A DNA stretch of 64,000 nt from Microcystis wesenbergii NRERC-220 (GTDB lineage Bacteria > Cyanobacteriota > Cyanobacteriia > Cyanobacteriales > Microcystaceae): contig NZ_JAVSJA010000001.1 of the NCBI RefSeq assembly GCF_032027425.1, forward strand, positions 2,245,501 through 2,309,500, read 5' to 3'. The stretch's first letter is position 1; every line of letters begins with the position of its first letter. The notes under the pieces are model-generated. The model was not told the origin of the DNA, made no database searches, and was given only the letters and a program-made list of their open reading frames with translations. A program made the position numbers and the translations under genes. Shown here piece after piece: positions 53,380 to 63,132 of the stretch.

Positions 53380-54594
53380 TTATCCCAACGCCTCGAAGAT
53401 TTTAAACATGGGCAGGTACATAGACAGAAGAATAGTTCCCACCATCCCGGCAATACCAACCATCATCAAGGGTTCAATGATACTGGTTAAAGCTTTAACG
53501 GCCTGTTCCACCTCATCTTCGTAGAAATCCGCCACTTTCATCATCATGGCATCTAATTCTCCCGTTTCCTCGCCAATACTAATCATTTGAATTGCTAAAG
53601 CTGGAAAAACATTGGCTTTTTGTAGGGCCAAACTCATCATTCCCCCCTGCTGAATTTCCGCCTTGGCACCAGCGATCGCATTGGCAATTACCTGATTACC
53701 CACCGTATTACAAACGATGTCGAGGGAACTTAAAATTGGGACACCAGAACGCGTCAGAGTCCCAAAAACCCGGCAAAATCTAGCCACAGCCGACTTTTCA
53801 TTCAAATCACCAAAAAGAGGCATTTTAAGGAAAAAATGGTCAATTTGCAGACGACCCATCGGGGTTTTGTAATAGCGACGCAGTAAAAAAACCGTGGCAG
53901 CAATGGTAACAATCGGGATTAAAATCAACCAACTACGCATCACACCACTTAAAAAGAGCATAAATTGCGTTAAAGCTGGTAGTTCCACCTTTAAATCGGT
54001 GAAAATTTTCGCAAACACGGGAATTAAAAAGATGGTCATCCCGAAAAACACAATTACCGCCAAAATTCCTACCGCTACTGGATAGGTCATCGCTGATTTA
54101 ATCTGGTTTTTCAAGCGGGCCATGTCTTCCAAAAGTTTCGAGAGACGGTTGAGCACTTCATCGAGTACCCCCCCCGTCTCTCCAGCTTCGATCATACTGA
54201 CATAAAGTTCATCAAAACATTCGGGATGTTTGGCCATCGCTTCCGATAACGGACTCCCTTGCTGTACCTCAGCACTAATCGCTTGTAGGGCTTTTCTCAT
54301 CTTGGGATTACCGCATTGATCCCCCAAAACTCCCAAACATCTCACAATCCCCACACCAGCATTAATCATCACCGAAAATTGACGGGAAAAAACCGCTTTA
54401 TCTTTGATGGAAATGCTGGCAAACATCAACTCTAAACCGGAAAGATCGATCTCTACTCCCGCTTTTTTGACTTTACCGACGGTAGCATATTTCGCCTTCA
54501 GCATCGTCCGGGCCTGATCGGGAGACATGGCCTCAATTTTCTCTTGGAAAACTTTTCCAGATCTGTTTTTAACTTGTGCGACAAAAGTAGGCAT
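53380..54594 (-). CDS. pilC: type IV pilus inner-membrane platform protein PilC
   Basis: 404 residues from the ATG at 54594 (MPTFVAQVKNRSG); an ATG four codons upstream is possible. Two GspF/PilC domains (about 70-195 and 270-395), each helical and with membrane segments: AVGILAVIVFFGMTIFLIPV, LILIPIVTIAATVFLL and VGIAGMVGTILLSMYLPMF. Motif SEAMAKHPECFDELYVSMIEAGE is characteristic. Third gene of pilB-pilT-pilC. Confidence 0.93.
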   Translation of the reverse strand: MPTFVAQVKNRSGKVFQEKIEAMSPDQARTMLKAKYATVGKVKKAGVEIDLSGLELMFASISIKDKAVFSRQFSVMINAGVGIVRCLGVLGDQCGNPKMRKALQAISAEVQQGSPLSEAMAKHPECFDELYVSMIEAGETGGVLDEVLNRLSKLLEDMARLKNQIKSAMTYPVAVGILAVIVFFGMTIFLIPVFAKIFTDLKVELPALTQFMLFLSGVMRSWLILIPIVTIAATVFLLRRYYKTPMGRLQIDHFFLKMPLFGDLNEKSAVARFCRVFGTLTRSGVPILSSLDIVCNTVGNQVIANAIAGAKAEIQQGGMMSLALQKANVFPALAIQMISIGEETGELDAMMMKVADFYEDEVEQAVKALTSIIEPLMMVGIAGMVGTILLSMYLPMFKIFEALG

Positions 54595-54600
54595 AGGACA

Positions 54601-54746
54601 AATCAATTATCAGTTATCAATTATCAGTTATCAATTATCAGTTATCAGTTATCAGATTGGAGTTTTAACTGGGTAGATAGTGTTAAGTGAAAACTTCGGT
54701 ACTTTCTTTTCACTGATTACTGGTTACTGTTCACTGATAACTGATA
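54601..54746. repeat. heptamer arrays in the pilT-pilC spacer
   Basis: 54601-54655 holds (CAATTAT/CAGTTAT) heptamers, 54711-54746 ACTGATTACTGGTTACTG-like units. Together they make most of the 187-bp spacer. Confidence 0.85.
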
Positions 54747-54781
54747 GGGGCTGACGAACGCTTAAAGGTTACTATTTGTTA

Positions 54782-55885
54782 TTAGAGCCTGGCTTTAGTT
54801 TTAACATTAGCGCTGGCCCCAGCGACAAGACGTTGTAATTCATCGGGTTTACCACTTTTAGAAATTGCTTCTTCAAAGGAGACAACACCGCTAACAACTA
54901 AATTAGCTAATCCCTGTTCCATGGTTTGCATTCCTAACTTCATTCCCGTTTGAATTGCTGAGTAGACTTGGGGGGCTTTTCCTTCGCGAATTAGGTTAGC
55001 GATCGCTGGAGTTACCACCATGATTTCCTGTACCATTGCCCGGCCAAATTCCCCCGGTTTAGGATTTTTTTTCTTGACTAGGTTTTGACTAAAAACTGCT
55101 AGTAGAGAATTGGATAACATGGCGCGAATTTGTGCCTGTTGGTTAGCAGGAAAAACGTCAATAATCCGATCCACTGTTCCCGCTGCCGAGCTAGTGTGTA
55201 GGGTTCCGAAGACTAAGTGACCGGTTTCCGCAGCCGTGATTGCCAAACTAATTGTTTCTAAATCCCGCATTTCTCCCACAAGGATAATATCAGGATCTTC
55301 CCGTAAAGCTGATTTTAATGCGTTAGCAAAACTCTTGGTATCTTCTCCCTTTTGTCTTTGGTGAAACAAGCTTTTTATATTAGAAAAAACGTATTCAATT
55401 GGGTCTTCTACCGTTAAAATATGCTCGGAACGAGTCCGATTAATTAAGTCTAAAATTGCCGCTAAAGTGGTAGTTTTTCCTGAACCTGTTTGGCCGGTTA
55501 CGAGAATTAATCCCCTCGGTCTTTCCGATAATTCTCGGACTACTTCTGGTAAATTTAATTGTTCAAAGTTAGGAATTTTGGAGGACAAAGCGCGTAAACA
55601 AGCTGCATAAGCACCCCTTTCTTTATAAACATTGACCCTAAATCTTGCTAATCCTTTTACCCCGTATGAACAGTCTAATTCCCAATTCTGCTCTAACTCT
55701 TTTCTTTGAGTATTATTGAGCATACTAAAAATCAATCTCTGACAATCTTGCGGGGTTAAAGATTCTTCATTAATCGGGGACAGTTTGCCACTAATGCGAA
55801 AATAGACCGGCGCCCCAGACTGAATGTGCATATCGGAACCGCCCATCTCGACCAATTGTTGCATTAAATCTTCGATCATTTCCAT
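54782..55885 (-). CDS. pilT: type IV pilus retraction ATPase PilT
   Basis: 367 residues, the normal PilT length. Walker A TGQTGSGKTTT, Asp box HILTVEDPIEYVF, Walker B LREDPDIILVGEMRD, His box GTLHTSSAAGTVDRI. Placed between pilB and pilC as in other cyanobacteria, so it corresponds to PilT1, the retraction motor needed for twitching and natural transformation. Confidence 0.95.
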   Translation of the reverse strand: MEMIEDLMQQLVEMGGSDMHIQSGAPVYFRISGKLSPINEESLTPQDCQRLIFSMLNNTQRKELEQNWELDCSYGVKGLARFRVNVYKERGAYAACLRALSSKIPNFEQLNLPEVVRELSERPRGLILVTGQTGSGKTTTLAAILDLINRTRSEHILTVEDPIEYVFSNIKSLFHQRQKGEDTKSFANALKSALREDPDIILVGEMRDLETISLAITAAETGHLVFGTLHTSSAAGTVDRIIDVFPANQQAQIRAMLSNSLLAVFSQNLVKKKNPKPGEFGRAMVQEIMVVTPAIANLIREGKAPQVYSAIQTGMKLGMQTMEQGLANLVVSGVVSFEEAISKSGKPDELQRLVAGASANVKTKARL

Positions 55886-55920
55886 GGCTTAAACTCCATC
55901 TCTAAGGTAAAATCATTGAA

Positions 55921-56046
55921 CAGTAAACAGTAACCAGTAATCAGTAAAAAGACCTTAGGAAATTGCTATTTAAGACTACTCACTTAATACTCCTTACTTA
56001 AAACTCAAATCTTATAACTGATAACCGATAACTGATAACTGATACC
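55921..56046. repeat. heptamer-like repeats in the pilB-pilT spacer
   Basis: 55921-55946 holds CAGTAAA/CAGTAAC-type units and 56013-56046 AACTGATAACCGATAACTG-type units, before the pilB stop. Confidence 0.75.
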
Positions 56047-56058
56047 TGAAAAACTGTC

Positions 56059-58074
56059 TTAATCACTAAATCGTGGTGTCATACAATAGGGACAATCGAG
56101 CCATTCTGGTTGTAGTTCGGCGCGACAACCACGACAGGTTAAACCGCTTTTCCGTTTGGCTTTTAATTCCGCTTCCAGACCAGAATCGGTAAATGTCACC
56201 CGTTCCACTTCTTCGAGGGTGGTGTAACCCTCCCGCACCAGATTTAAACTGTAAGCTAGGAGTGTCACCATGCCCTCATCGACGGCCGCCTCCTTAATGC
56301 GATCGGTGGTTGCTCCTTGGTTAATTAACTGCTGCAGTCGTTCACTATTTTGCATTACCTCATAGACCCCGACGCGACCTTTATAACCGCTGCCACCACA
56401 TTTGGTACAAAGATTACCTTGATCTCGCGCCTGTTGAATTTCCTCTATGGTTAGGGTATTAGCCTTATAAAAGGTCACTTCCCGTTCATTGGCAGCGGCA
56501 AGACCAAAACGGGCTAATTCCTCTTGGCTGGGGTGATAGGCGACTCGACACTCGGTACAGACGCGCCGCATCAGACGCTGGGCCAAGACTCCCAAGAGAG
56601 AACCGGAAATCATAAACGGTTCAACCCCCATTTCATCGAGGCGAGCGATCGCACCTGCGGCATCGTTAGTGTGTAGGGTAGTTAAGACCAAGTGACCAGT
56701 TAAGGCCGCCTCGATCGCTGTTTTGGCCGTCTCCTTGTCCCTAGTTTCTCCCACCAGAATCACATCCGGGTCTTGTCGCATGAAGGCCCGGAGAATCGAG
56801 GCGAAATCCATGCCTTTTTCGCGAATTACCTGTACCTGGGTGATGCCTGGTAGAGAATATTCGATCGGGTCTTCGGCTGTACTAATATTAACTCCGGGGT
56901 GATTTCTTTCGGCTAAAACCGAGTATAAACTGGTGGATTTCCCCGAACCGGTCGGACCTGTAACCAGCAACAGACCAAAGGGACGACTGGCCAATTCCCG
57001 GACAATTGCCAGGGTATTTTGATCGGTGATCAGTTTATCTAAACCCAACTGGGTAGCTGAGTTATCGAGAATCCGCAAACAGACTTTTTCGCCATAGCGA
57101 CTGGGCAGGGTATTAACCCGAAAATCCACTTTCCGCCCTTGATACATCCGCCGAATTTTACCATCTTGGGGAAGACGACGTTCGGCGATATCGAGATCGG
57201 CCATGATTTTAAAACGGGCAGTGACCGACGGGGTAATTTTTTTCGGCAGCGGCTCAAAAGCTTGATAAAGAACTCCATCTCTGCGAAAGCGAATTTTCAG
57301 GAATTCTTCTTGGGGTTCGATGTGAATATCAGAAGTGCCTTCCTGCAGGGCCTTAGCTAGAATTTTATTGACCAGGTTGATGACGGGGGCTTGATTAGCG
57401 TCCCCCACCCCGAGATCATCGGCCACTTCATCGTTAGGGACATTGCTGAGCACATCGATAGTGCCGACAATGTCGGTGATATCCGAGAGTTTTTCCAGTT
57501 CTTTTTCTTTTTCGAGTCGGGCTTTTTCCTGTTCTAGTTGCGATTGGGCCTGGTGGAATTTTTCCAGTAATCTTTCATAGTCCTCGCTGGTAATCACTAA
57601 ACGCTGTATACCTAACTCCCTGGGGCGGAGAATACGATTGATATCGTCGCTAGCCTCTAGGTTGTCAGGATCGACCATGGCTATCAAAATCGTAGTTGCC
57701 TCTCCTTTGATCTGTCCCAGGGGGATGAGACGATAGCGACGACAAAGATCGATGGGAATCAAAGAATCGATCAACCGGGCTATTTCCAGCCCATCCACAT
57801 CGCTCAACTCGGCGTCGATCGATTCAACTCCGTAGAGAATTTTTAATTCAAACAACTGGTTTTTCTTATGCTGTCGCTGCAAATCCGGGGGCAAAGGGCG
57901 CCCGGTTAGTTGTTTTAATATTTCTACTAGCGATCGTCCCGATTTCCGTGTTTCCACTAGGGCCTGTTGCATTTGCTCGGCACCGATATAGCCCGACTGC
58001 ACCAACTTATTACCAAAGGGGGAAAGGTAATTGGGCAGGGCAACGGCACGAGTTTTCTTGGAAGAAAATGTCAT
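56059..58074 (-). CDS. pilB: type IV pilus assembly ATPase PilB
   Basis: 671 residues. N-terminal MshEN/GspE-type domain (about 15-180), then ATPase: Walker A GPTGSGKSTSLYSVL, Walker B RQDPDVILVGETRD, His box TTLHTNDAAGAIARL and a tetracysteine zinc motif (CTEC near VCTECRVAY, CTKCGGSGYKGRVGVYEV). The C terminus adds a small zinc-ribbon-like tail (CRGCRAELQPEWLDCPYC) usual in cyanobacterial PilB. First gene of the pilB-pilT-pilC cluster. Confidence 0.95.
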   Translation of the reverse strand: MTFSSKKTRAVALPNYLSPFGNKLVQSGYIGAEQMQQALVETRKSGRSLVEILKQLTGRPLPPDLQRQHKKNQLFELKILYGVESIDAELSDVDGLEIARLIDSLIPIDLCRRYRLIPLGQIKGEATTILIAMVDPDNLEASDDINRILRPRELGIQRLVITSEDYERLLEKFHQAQSQLEQEKARLEKEKELEKLSDITDIVGTIDVLSNVPNDEVADDLGVGDANQAPVINLVNKILAKALQEGTSDIHIEPQEEFLKIRFRRDGVLYQAFEPLPKKITPSVTARFKIMADLDIAERRLPQDGKIRRMYQGRKVDFRVNTLPSRYGEKVCLRILDNSATQLGLDKLITDQNTLAIVRELASRPFGLLLVTGPTGSGKSTSLYSVLAERNHPGVNISTAEDPIEYSLPGITQVQVIREKGMDFASILRAFMRQDPDVILVGETRDKETAKTAIEAALTGHLVLTTLHTNDAAGAIARLDEMGVEPFMISGSLLGVLAQRLMRRVCTECRVAYHPSQEELARFGLAAANEREVTFYKANTLTIEEIQQARDQGNLCTKCGGSGYKGRVGVYEVMQNSERLQQLINQGATTDRIKEAAVDEGMVTLLAYSLNLVREGYTTLEEVERVTFTDSGLEAELKAKRKSGLTCRGCRAELQPEWLDCPYCMTPRFSD

Positions 58075-58179
58075 AGACTATTCTTAACCTCTCCACTACC
58101 CTTGATTATCCCCAATTTTCTCAGTAAAATTACATCCTAGCCAAAATTTTTCTAGATCACTGACAACCTATTGGGGTCG

Positions 58180-58320
58180 CTTATATATTAGGGGTCGAGA
58201 AGGTCGTCGCCCCCATCCCCTCCCCTTCAGAACCGGGCCTGTGACTTTCCTCTCACAAGACTCCTAGCTTGACTGCTCCCTTATTAAGGATACAGCTTGA
58301 AACCGATCGAGTGCCGTTTT
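58180..58320 (-). other. group II intron-like fragment
   Basis: Minus strand 58270-58190 reads GTGAGAGGAAAGTCACAGGC, then CCGGTTCTGAAGGGGAGG, the conserved stretch that precedes the reverse-transcriptase gene of many cyanobacterial group II introns. No RT gene or domain V is seen. A scrap in the spacer 58075-58559. Confidence 0.5.
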
Positions 58321-58453
58321 ATCATCATGACAGTGGCGCTATAGTAATTAAACTTTTCTGATGGGGTAAAATATCGCCCGCACCAGTTACACTTAACCTT
58401 TTTGCTTTATTCTGTTATTCTGACCTCCCCGACCGACGACCGACTCCTAACCC

Positions 58454-58560
58454 GATCAGCAAACTTTTTCAGCAAACCCTACTGGCTGAATAAATCTAAA
58501 AACCTTGTGAGATAATATCTTTAGACTTTTTTGCCCTCAAAAAGTGCCAGCCATAAACCC
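58454..58560. repeat. family C MITE fragments
   Basis: ACTTTTTCAGCAAACCCT followed directly by GGCTGAATAAATCTAAAAAC, then CCCTCAAAAAGTGCC and a final AAACCCTAC. It matches both ends of the 40015-40236 element, so it may be two adjoining family C remnants. Confidence 0.6.
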
Positions 58561-60482
58561 TACTTAATTTCTACTGGTTCTAAATTATCCGCAGGAGTAA
58601 AACCAAAGAGACGGGAATAGAAATAAAATTCTGCATCTAATGCTCGTTTGATCGATTCAGCTTGACGAAATCCGTGTTGTTCTCCCGCAAAGGGAACGTA
58701 AGCAACGGGTAAACCTTTCGCTTTTAAAGCTTCTACCATCATTTCCGCTTGATTGGGTGGAACCACTCGATCTTCTAAACCTTGGAAAAAGATCACCGGA
58801 CAGGATAACTGAGCAGTAAAATGAATAGGTGATCGCTGATAGTAAATTTCCTTTTCTTCAGGATAACGTCCCACCAATTTATCTAAATATCTCGACTCGA
58901 ATTTATGGGTATCGGTGGCTAAAACCTCTAAATCACTAACTCCGTAATAACTAGCTCCTGCTTTAAAAGTATCATGAAAAGTTAAGGCCGCTAAAGTTGT
59001 ATAACCTCCGGCGCTGCCTCCAGAAATTGCCAATCTTTCCCCATCGACTAATCCCTGATTAACCAAATATTTTGCCCCGTTGATGCAGTCTTCCACATCG
59101 ACAATTCCCCAATTTCCCAGCAAACGCTGACGATATTGACGACCATAACCCGTACTACCGCCATAATTGACATCTAGATAGCCAAAGCCGCGACTGGTCC
59201 AGTATTGCACCCTTAGACTTAAACTAGAGGTGGCCGCGGCCGTCGGCCCACCGTGACTTTTCACTAAAAGGGGCGGTAATTCGCCATTGGGGGCGGTATA
59301 ATCGGGGTTTTGGGGGGGATAATACCAAGCAGATGCCGTTAGTCCCTGACTGGTGGGAAAAGCAATCATTTCTGGAATCGAGAAATAATCGCTAGAAATA
59401 GTTAAATTACTGGAAGATTTGAGAATTTCTCTCGTTCCTGTGGCTAAATACAGTGAGATAACCGCGGTTACTTCCCTGAAAGAACCGCCAATAAAAACTA
59501 TTTTGCTCTCGCTAACTTGTAGGGAAGAAATGTTAGTATCAGCAGTAATAATTTCTCGGAATTCTCGATTAAGAGTATCGATACTTCCTAAATACCAACG
59601 GCCATCTTTTGTATAACTACAAATAATCTGGGATTCCCCAGCAAAGCCGTAGTTAGATAAACCAAAAACCCAATGAGGATAGGCAAATTCAGCCTCGATC
59701 GGTTCAAGAACTGGTTCGATTTGTTCATCATGGTTAAAGCAATAAAAATTCCAGAAATCATTGCGATCACTGGTAAAATATAACTGTTCATCGGCAGACC
59801 AGCGCGGTTCACATACTGACTCATTTTCACCACCAGCAATGACCCGAATATTACTCAAATAAAGATTATTAATATCCGCCACCCAAAGAAAAGAACTATC
59901 CCAGGGCATATTAGGATGATTCCAACTAATCCAAGCTAATCGAGAACCGTCGGTGCTTAGGCGAGGAGAGGTATAAAAATCATCGCCAGATACTAAAGTT
60001 TCTATTTCTCCCGTATCCACATCGATGCTGACAATACTATTAACCGGTTCCCGATCTTTTTGGCTATGATCTTCACAAACACAGATTAAACGATTGCGAA
60101 ATTCATCGAGAATTAAATCCGCATAACGACAGGAATTTTCTCGGGTCAGAGGTTGGGGTAAACTATCAGCAGTTTGGCGATAAATTCTTTGGTCAGCAAA
60201 ATTACAAAAATAGATAATTCCGGCAACAATTAGATAGGAACCTCCCCCGTATTCATGGACACGAGTTCGCACATTAAAAGGTGCTGGGGTGATGTCTGGG
60301 GTTGTGCCGTCGGGGTTTAATTTAACTAAAACATTTCGCCCCTTTTCCTGTGGTCTGCCTTCTAACCAATAAATATCTTCTCCATCTAGAGTTACACCGC
60401 CAAGACTAATCGATTCTGCCACAATTAGATCGGAGGTAATCGGTGATTTCCAGGAACCGTAAGCTGATATTTGATTAGACAT
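58560..60482 (-). CDS. S9-family (prolyl oligopeptidase-like) serine peptidase
   Basis: 640 residues. N-terminal beta-propeller region (about 1-370; repeated blade motifs such as YFCNFADQRIYRQ, SPRLSTDGSRLAWIS). C-terminal alpha/beta hydrolase: GGPTAAATSS, nucleophile elbow ISGGSAGGYTTLA, Asp in FQGLEDRVVPPNQAE and His in GEQHGFRQAE. No signal peptide. Dipeptidyl- or acylaminoacyl-peptidase activity is likely but unspecific. Confidence 0.88.
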   Translation of the reverse strand: MSNQISAYGSWKSPITSDLIVAESISLGGVTLDGEDIYWLEGRPQEKGRNVLVKLNPDGTTPDITPAPFNVRTRVHEYGGGSYLIVAGIIYFCNFADQRIYRQTADSLPQPLTRENSCRYADLILDEFRNRLICVCEDHSQKDREPVNSIVSIDVDTGEIETLVSGDDFYTSPRLSTDGSRLAWISWNHPNMPWDSSFLWVADINNLYLSNIRVIAGGENESVCEPRWSADEQLYFTSDRNDFWNFYCFNHDEQIEPVLEPIEAEFAYPHWVFGLSNYGFAGESQIICSYTKDGRWYLGSIDTLNREFREIITADTNISSLQVSESKIVFIGGSFREVTAVISLYLATGTREILKSSSNLTISSDYFSIPEMIAFPTSQGLTASAWYYPPQNPDYTAPNGELPPLLVKSHGGPTAAATSSLSLRVQYWTSRGFGYLDVNYGGSTGYGRQYRQRLLGNWGIVDVEDCINGAKYLVNQGLVDGERLAISGGSAGGYTTLAALTFHDTFKAGASYYGVSDLEVLATDTHKFESRYLDKLVGRYPEEKEIYYQRSPIHFTAQLSCPVIFFQGLEDRVVPPNQAEMMVEALKAKGLPVAYVPFAGEQHGFRQAESIKRALDAEFYFYSRLFGFTPADNLEPVEIK

Positions 60483-60613
60483 TTTCTACTAAAGCAGTGA
60501 TCTTAATGGTGAACTAACTTGATCAGAAACGCTGATCAATTAAGAAAATTTCGAGTAAACAGGACAAGGTAGAGATTGGTTGCATCCCTACCTAACTCTC
60601 TGTTTTTCTGCAA

Positions 60614-60687
60614 TCGGAGCGGCGGGATTCGAACCCACGACCCCTACTACCCCAAAGTAGTGCGCTACCAAGCTGCGCTACGCCCCG
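60614..60687 (-). tRNA. tRNA-Pro (UGG)
   Basis: Cloverleaf on the minus strand: acceptor CGGGGCG pairs with CGCTCCG (discriminator A), D-arm AGCGCAGCTTGGTAGCGC, anticodon stem-loop CTACTTTGGGGTAG with anticodon TGG, T-loop GTGGGTTCGAATCCCGC. No CCA encoded. In the 60483-60778 gap, nothing else is seen. Confidence 0.97.
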
Positions 60688-60778
60688 ATATTGAACCTTA
60701 ACCATCATAGCGATAATCGCAGCATTTTGCAAGCTTTTTTTTCTTCCTTTCTGCCCCATCCGCGGAATTAGTGGCCAG

Positions 60779-61984
60779 CTATCTAGCTAATTGGGGAATA
60801 CGTCCTTTTAATCCCGTCATTAATTGCAGGGCAAACAATTTCAACGGGGGGAAACCGCACATAATTGCCAATCCTAGACGACGGATGACAACGATGGGCG
60901 GCCAGTTATTGGAGAACAAGCGATCAAGAAAATCTGTGAAGCCTAAAATCGCTAAATTCTCCGATCTACGCCATTTTTCGTAGGATTTTAGGGTAGAAAG
61001 CGCTCCTATATCTTCTTGCTTGTCCACTGCTTCCTTTAATACCTGCGCTAAAGCGGCCGCGTCGCGAATGCCTAAATTTAAACCTTGACCACCGACGGGA
61101 TGACAACAGTGAGCGGCATCACCAATTAAAGCCAGTCGGGGTTTAACATAAGTATCACTCTGCATTAACTGTACGGGAAAGAGAGCGCGGGGGCTAACTA
61201 ATGCTATTTTTCCCAGTAATCCCCCCGTATATGCTTCTAATTTGTCGATAAATTCCCCTTCGGGCATTTCTTGCAGTTTTTTCGCTTCGCCATGGGGATT
61301 TGTCCAAACGATCTGACAGCGATTACCCTGGAGCGGTAAAATGCCCATCGGACCGGTGGGCCAAAATCTTTCAAAGGCGGTATCGTTGCGATCAAGTTGA
61401 TGTTTAATGGTGAAAGCGACACAGGATTGCCAATATTTCCAACCTTTGGTTTTAATTTGCGCCCCTTGCCGGATAGCGGATCTGGCTCCATCGGCCCCGA
61501 TGACTAATTTTGTGGTGATTTTTCGGGTTTGACCGGCTTCTTCCAGGGTGACAGTCGCTGTTTCTGCTCCGTACTCCACTTCTAACACTTTAGCAGGGGA
61601 TAACCACTCAATGCGATCGCAATCTTGGCTGGCCTTGTGCAGGGCGGTTAAAATCACTTGATGTTCGCCCACATAGCCCAAATAATCGGTTTTTAGCTCA
61701 TCGACCACAAAGGGTACAAAAATCGGGTAATCGGCATCAGAAAGGCGAATATGACGAAATTTACCGATACTGGGCGAGATTTTATCCCAGATACCCAAGC
61801 CTGTAAAAATCCGGCTCGACATCAACGAGAGGGCATAAGCTTGACGACGGGAGGCGGCCACCTCTAGGGGGCGTTCCTCGATCATAGCGATATTTAATCC
61901 TGTATTTTTTAAAGCCACCGCTAGGGTGGTCCCGACTATACCGCCCCCGACAATGATTAAATCGTAGCTGTCCCGTCCTAACAT
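60779..61984 (-). CDS. FAD-dependent UbiH/COQ6-type hydroxylase
   Basis: 401 residues. FAD motif IVGGGIVGTTLAVALKNTG near the N terminus, DG motif VIGADGARSAIR, and the second FAD motif GDAAHCCHPVGGQGLNLGIRD. Aromatic-ring hydroxylase of the ubiquinone/plastoquinone-type family. Cyanobacteria make plastoquinone, phylloquinone and tocopherol, so a quinone-related substrate is likely. Divergent from the tocopherol-type methyltransferase, which supports that view. Confidence 0.85.
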   Translation of the reverse strand: MLGRDSYDLIIVGGGIVGTTLAVALKNTGLNIAMIEERPLEVAASRRQAYALSLMSSRIFTGLGIWDKISPSIGKFRHIRLSDADYPIFVPFVVDELKTDYLGYVGEHQVILTALHKASQDCDRIEWLSPAKVLEVEYGAETATVTLEEAGQTRKITTKLVIGADGARSAIRQGAQIKTKGWKYWQSCVAFTIKHQLDRNDTAFERFWPTGPMGILPLQGNRCQIVWTNPHGEAKKLQEMPEGEFIDKLEAYTGGLLGKIALVSPRALFPVQLMQSDTYVKPRLALIGDAAHCCHPVGGQGLNLGIRDAAALAQVLKEAVDKQEDIGALSTLKSYEKWRRSENLAILGFTDFLDRLFSNNWPPIVVIRRLGLAIMCGFPPLKLFALQLMTGLKGRIPQLAR

Positions 61985-62191
61985 ATAAATATTTTTCTCA
62001 AAGATAATCAGTGACTACAATGATCTATTCTGACACGATTTTCGGGGTTGCTGTCGGGTTTGATTCTCTTCACCCCACCTAGCCATTGATAGACTTGAAA
62101 GGGTTTTGTCCTTTGCCGAGAGTTTCGGGTTAGGGTTAAGTAAGTGTTTTGGCTCTCTGGCAAGAGTGCCTCTCTTAACTAGGAAATCACC

Positions 62192-63034
62192 ATGGAACTT
62201 TATCAACGAATAGCCGATTTTTATGACTCCTCTAGTGGACTGTGGGAAAGGATTTGGGGCGAACATCTGCACCATGGTTACTACGGTCGGAGTGGCAAGA
62301 TTAAACTCGATCGCCGTCAGGCACAAATTGATTTAATAGAAGAATTATTAACTTGGGGAAATGTCACCGGCGCTAATCAGATTCTTGATGTGGGTTGTGG
62401 TATTGGTGGCAGTAGCCTTTATCTGGCCGAAAAATTTCACAGCCAAGGGGTGGGGATTACCCTTTCCCCGGTACAAGCCGTTAGAGCCAGCCAAAGAGCG
62501 CAAGAGTTCAATTTAGAAAAACAAGTCAGTTTTCTTGTGGCTGATGCCCTAAAAACACCCTTTCCTGACGATAATTTTGATCTGGTCTGGTCATTGGAAA
62601 GTGGCGAACATATGCCCGATAAAAGGCAATTTCTGCGGGAATGTTATCGGGTTTTGCAGCCCGGGGGGACTTTTTTGATGGCTACTTGGTGTCATCGTCC
62701 GACCACTTCCCTCGCTGGTAATTTAACGGAAGGGGAGATTAGACTATTAAACGAGATTTATCAGGTTTATTGTCTGCCATATGTGATTTCTTTGCCAGAA
62801 TACGCCGATATTGCCCGTGAAGTTGGCTTTCAAGACCTAAAAACCGATGATTGGTCCCTATCGGTGGCCGCTTTTTGGGATGTGGTGATTGACTCGGCCC
62901 TAACCACAGATGCGATCGCAGGTTTGTTAGCAAGCGGTTACACTACTATCCGAGGGGCATTATCTTTAGGGTTAATGCGGCGCGGTTACGAGTCGGGTTT
63001 AATTCGTTTTGGCTTACTGCAAGGGAAAAAATAA
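62192..63034 (+). CDS. gamma-tocopherol methyltransferase-like SAM enzyme
   Basis: 280 residues. Begins MELYQRIADFYDSSSGLWERIW with the family hallmark GEHLHHGYYG, then SAM motif I ILDVGCGIGGSSLYLAE, WSLESGEHMPDK, ATWCHRP, and YCLPYVISLPEYADIA. Very like Synechocystis Slr0089, which methylates gamma-tocopherol to alpha-tocopherol. It lacks the N-terminal hydrophobic leader of Slr0089. Other members methylate different quinols, so the substrate is inferred. Confidence 0.85.
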   Translation: MELYQRIADFYDSSSGLWERIWGEHLHHGYYGRSGKIKLDRRQAQIDLIEELLTWGNVTGANQILDVGCGIGGSSLYLAEKFHSQGVGITLSPVQAVRASQRAQEFNLEKQVSFLVADALKTPFPDDNFDLVWSLESGEHMPDKRQFLRECYRVLQPGGTFLMATWCHRPTTSLAGNLTEGEIRLLNEIYQVYCLPYVISLPEYADIAREVGFQDLKTDDWSLSVAAFWDVVIDSALTTDAIAGLLASGYTTIRGALSLGLMRRGYESGLIRFGLLQGKK

Positions 63035-63132
63035 TCAGCTGGGCCATAATTAAAGTCCAGCGATCCTAGTCTAATTCCCCCTGGCAGCTGCAAAAGTTTT
63101 TTCCTTTCATTCTATTGGCCGAGTTTTTCTTT

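Noticed and set aside
62015..62326. Minus-strand reading frame before the methyltransferase
   Set aside because: Crosses the promoter and the first 45 codons of a firmly identified gene on the other strand.
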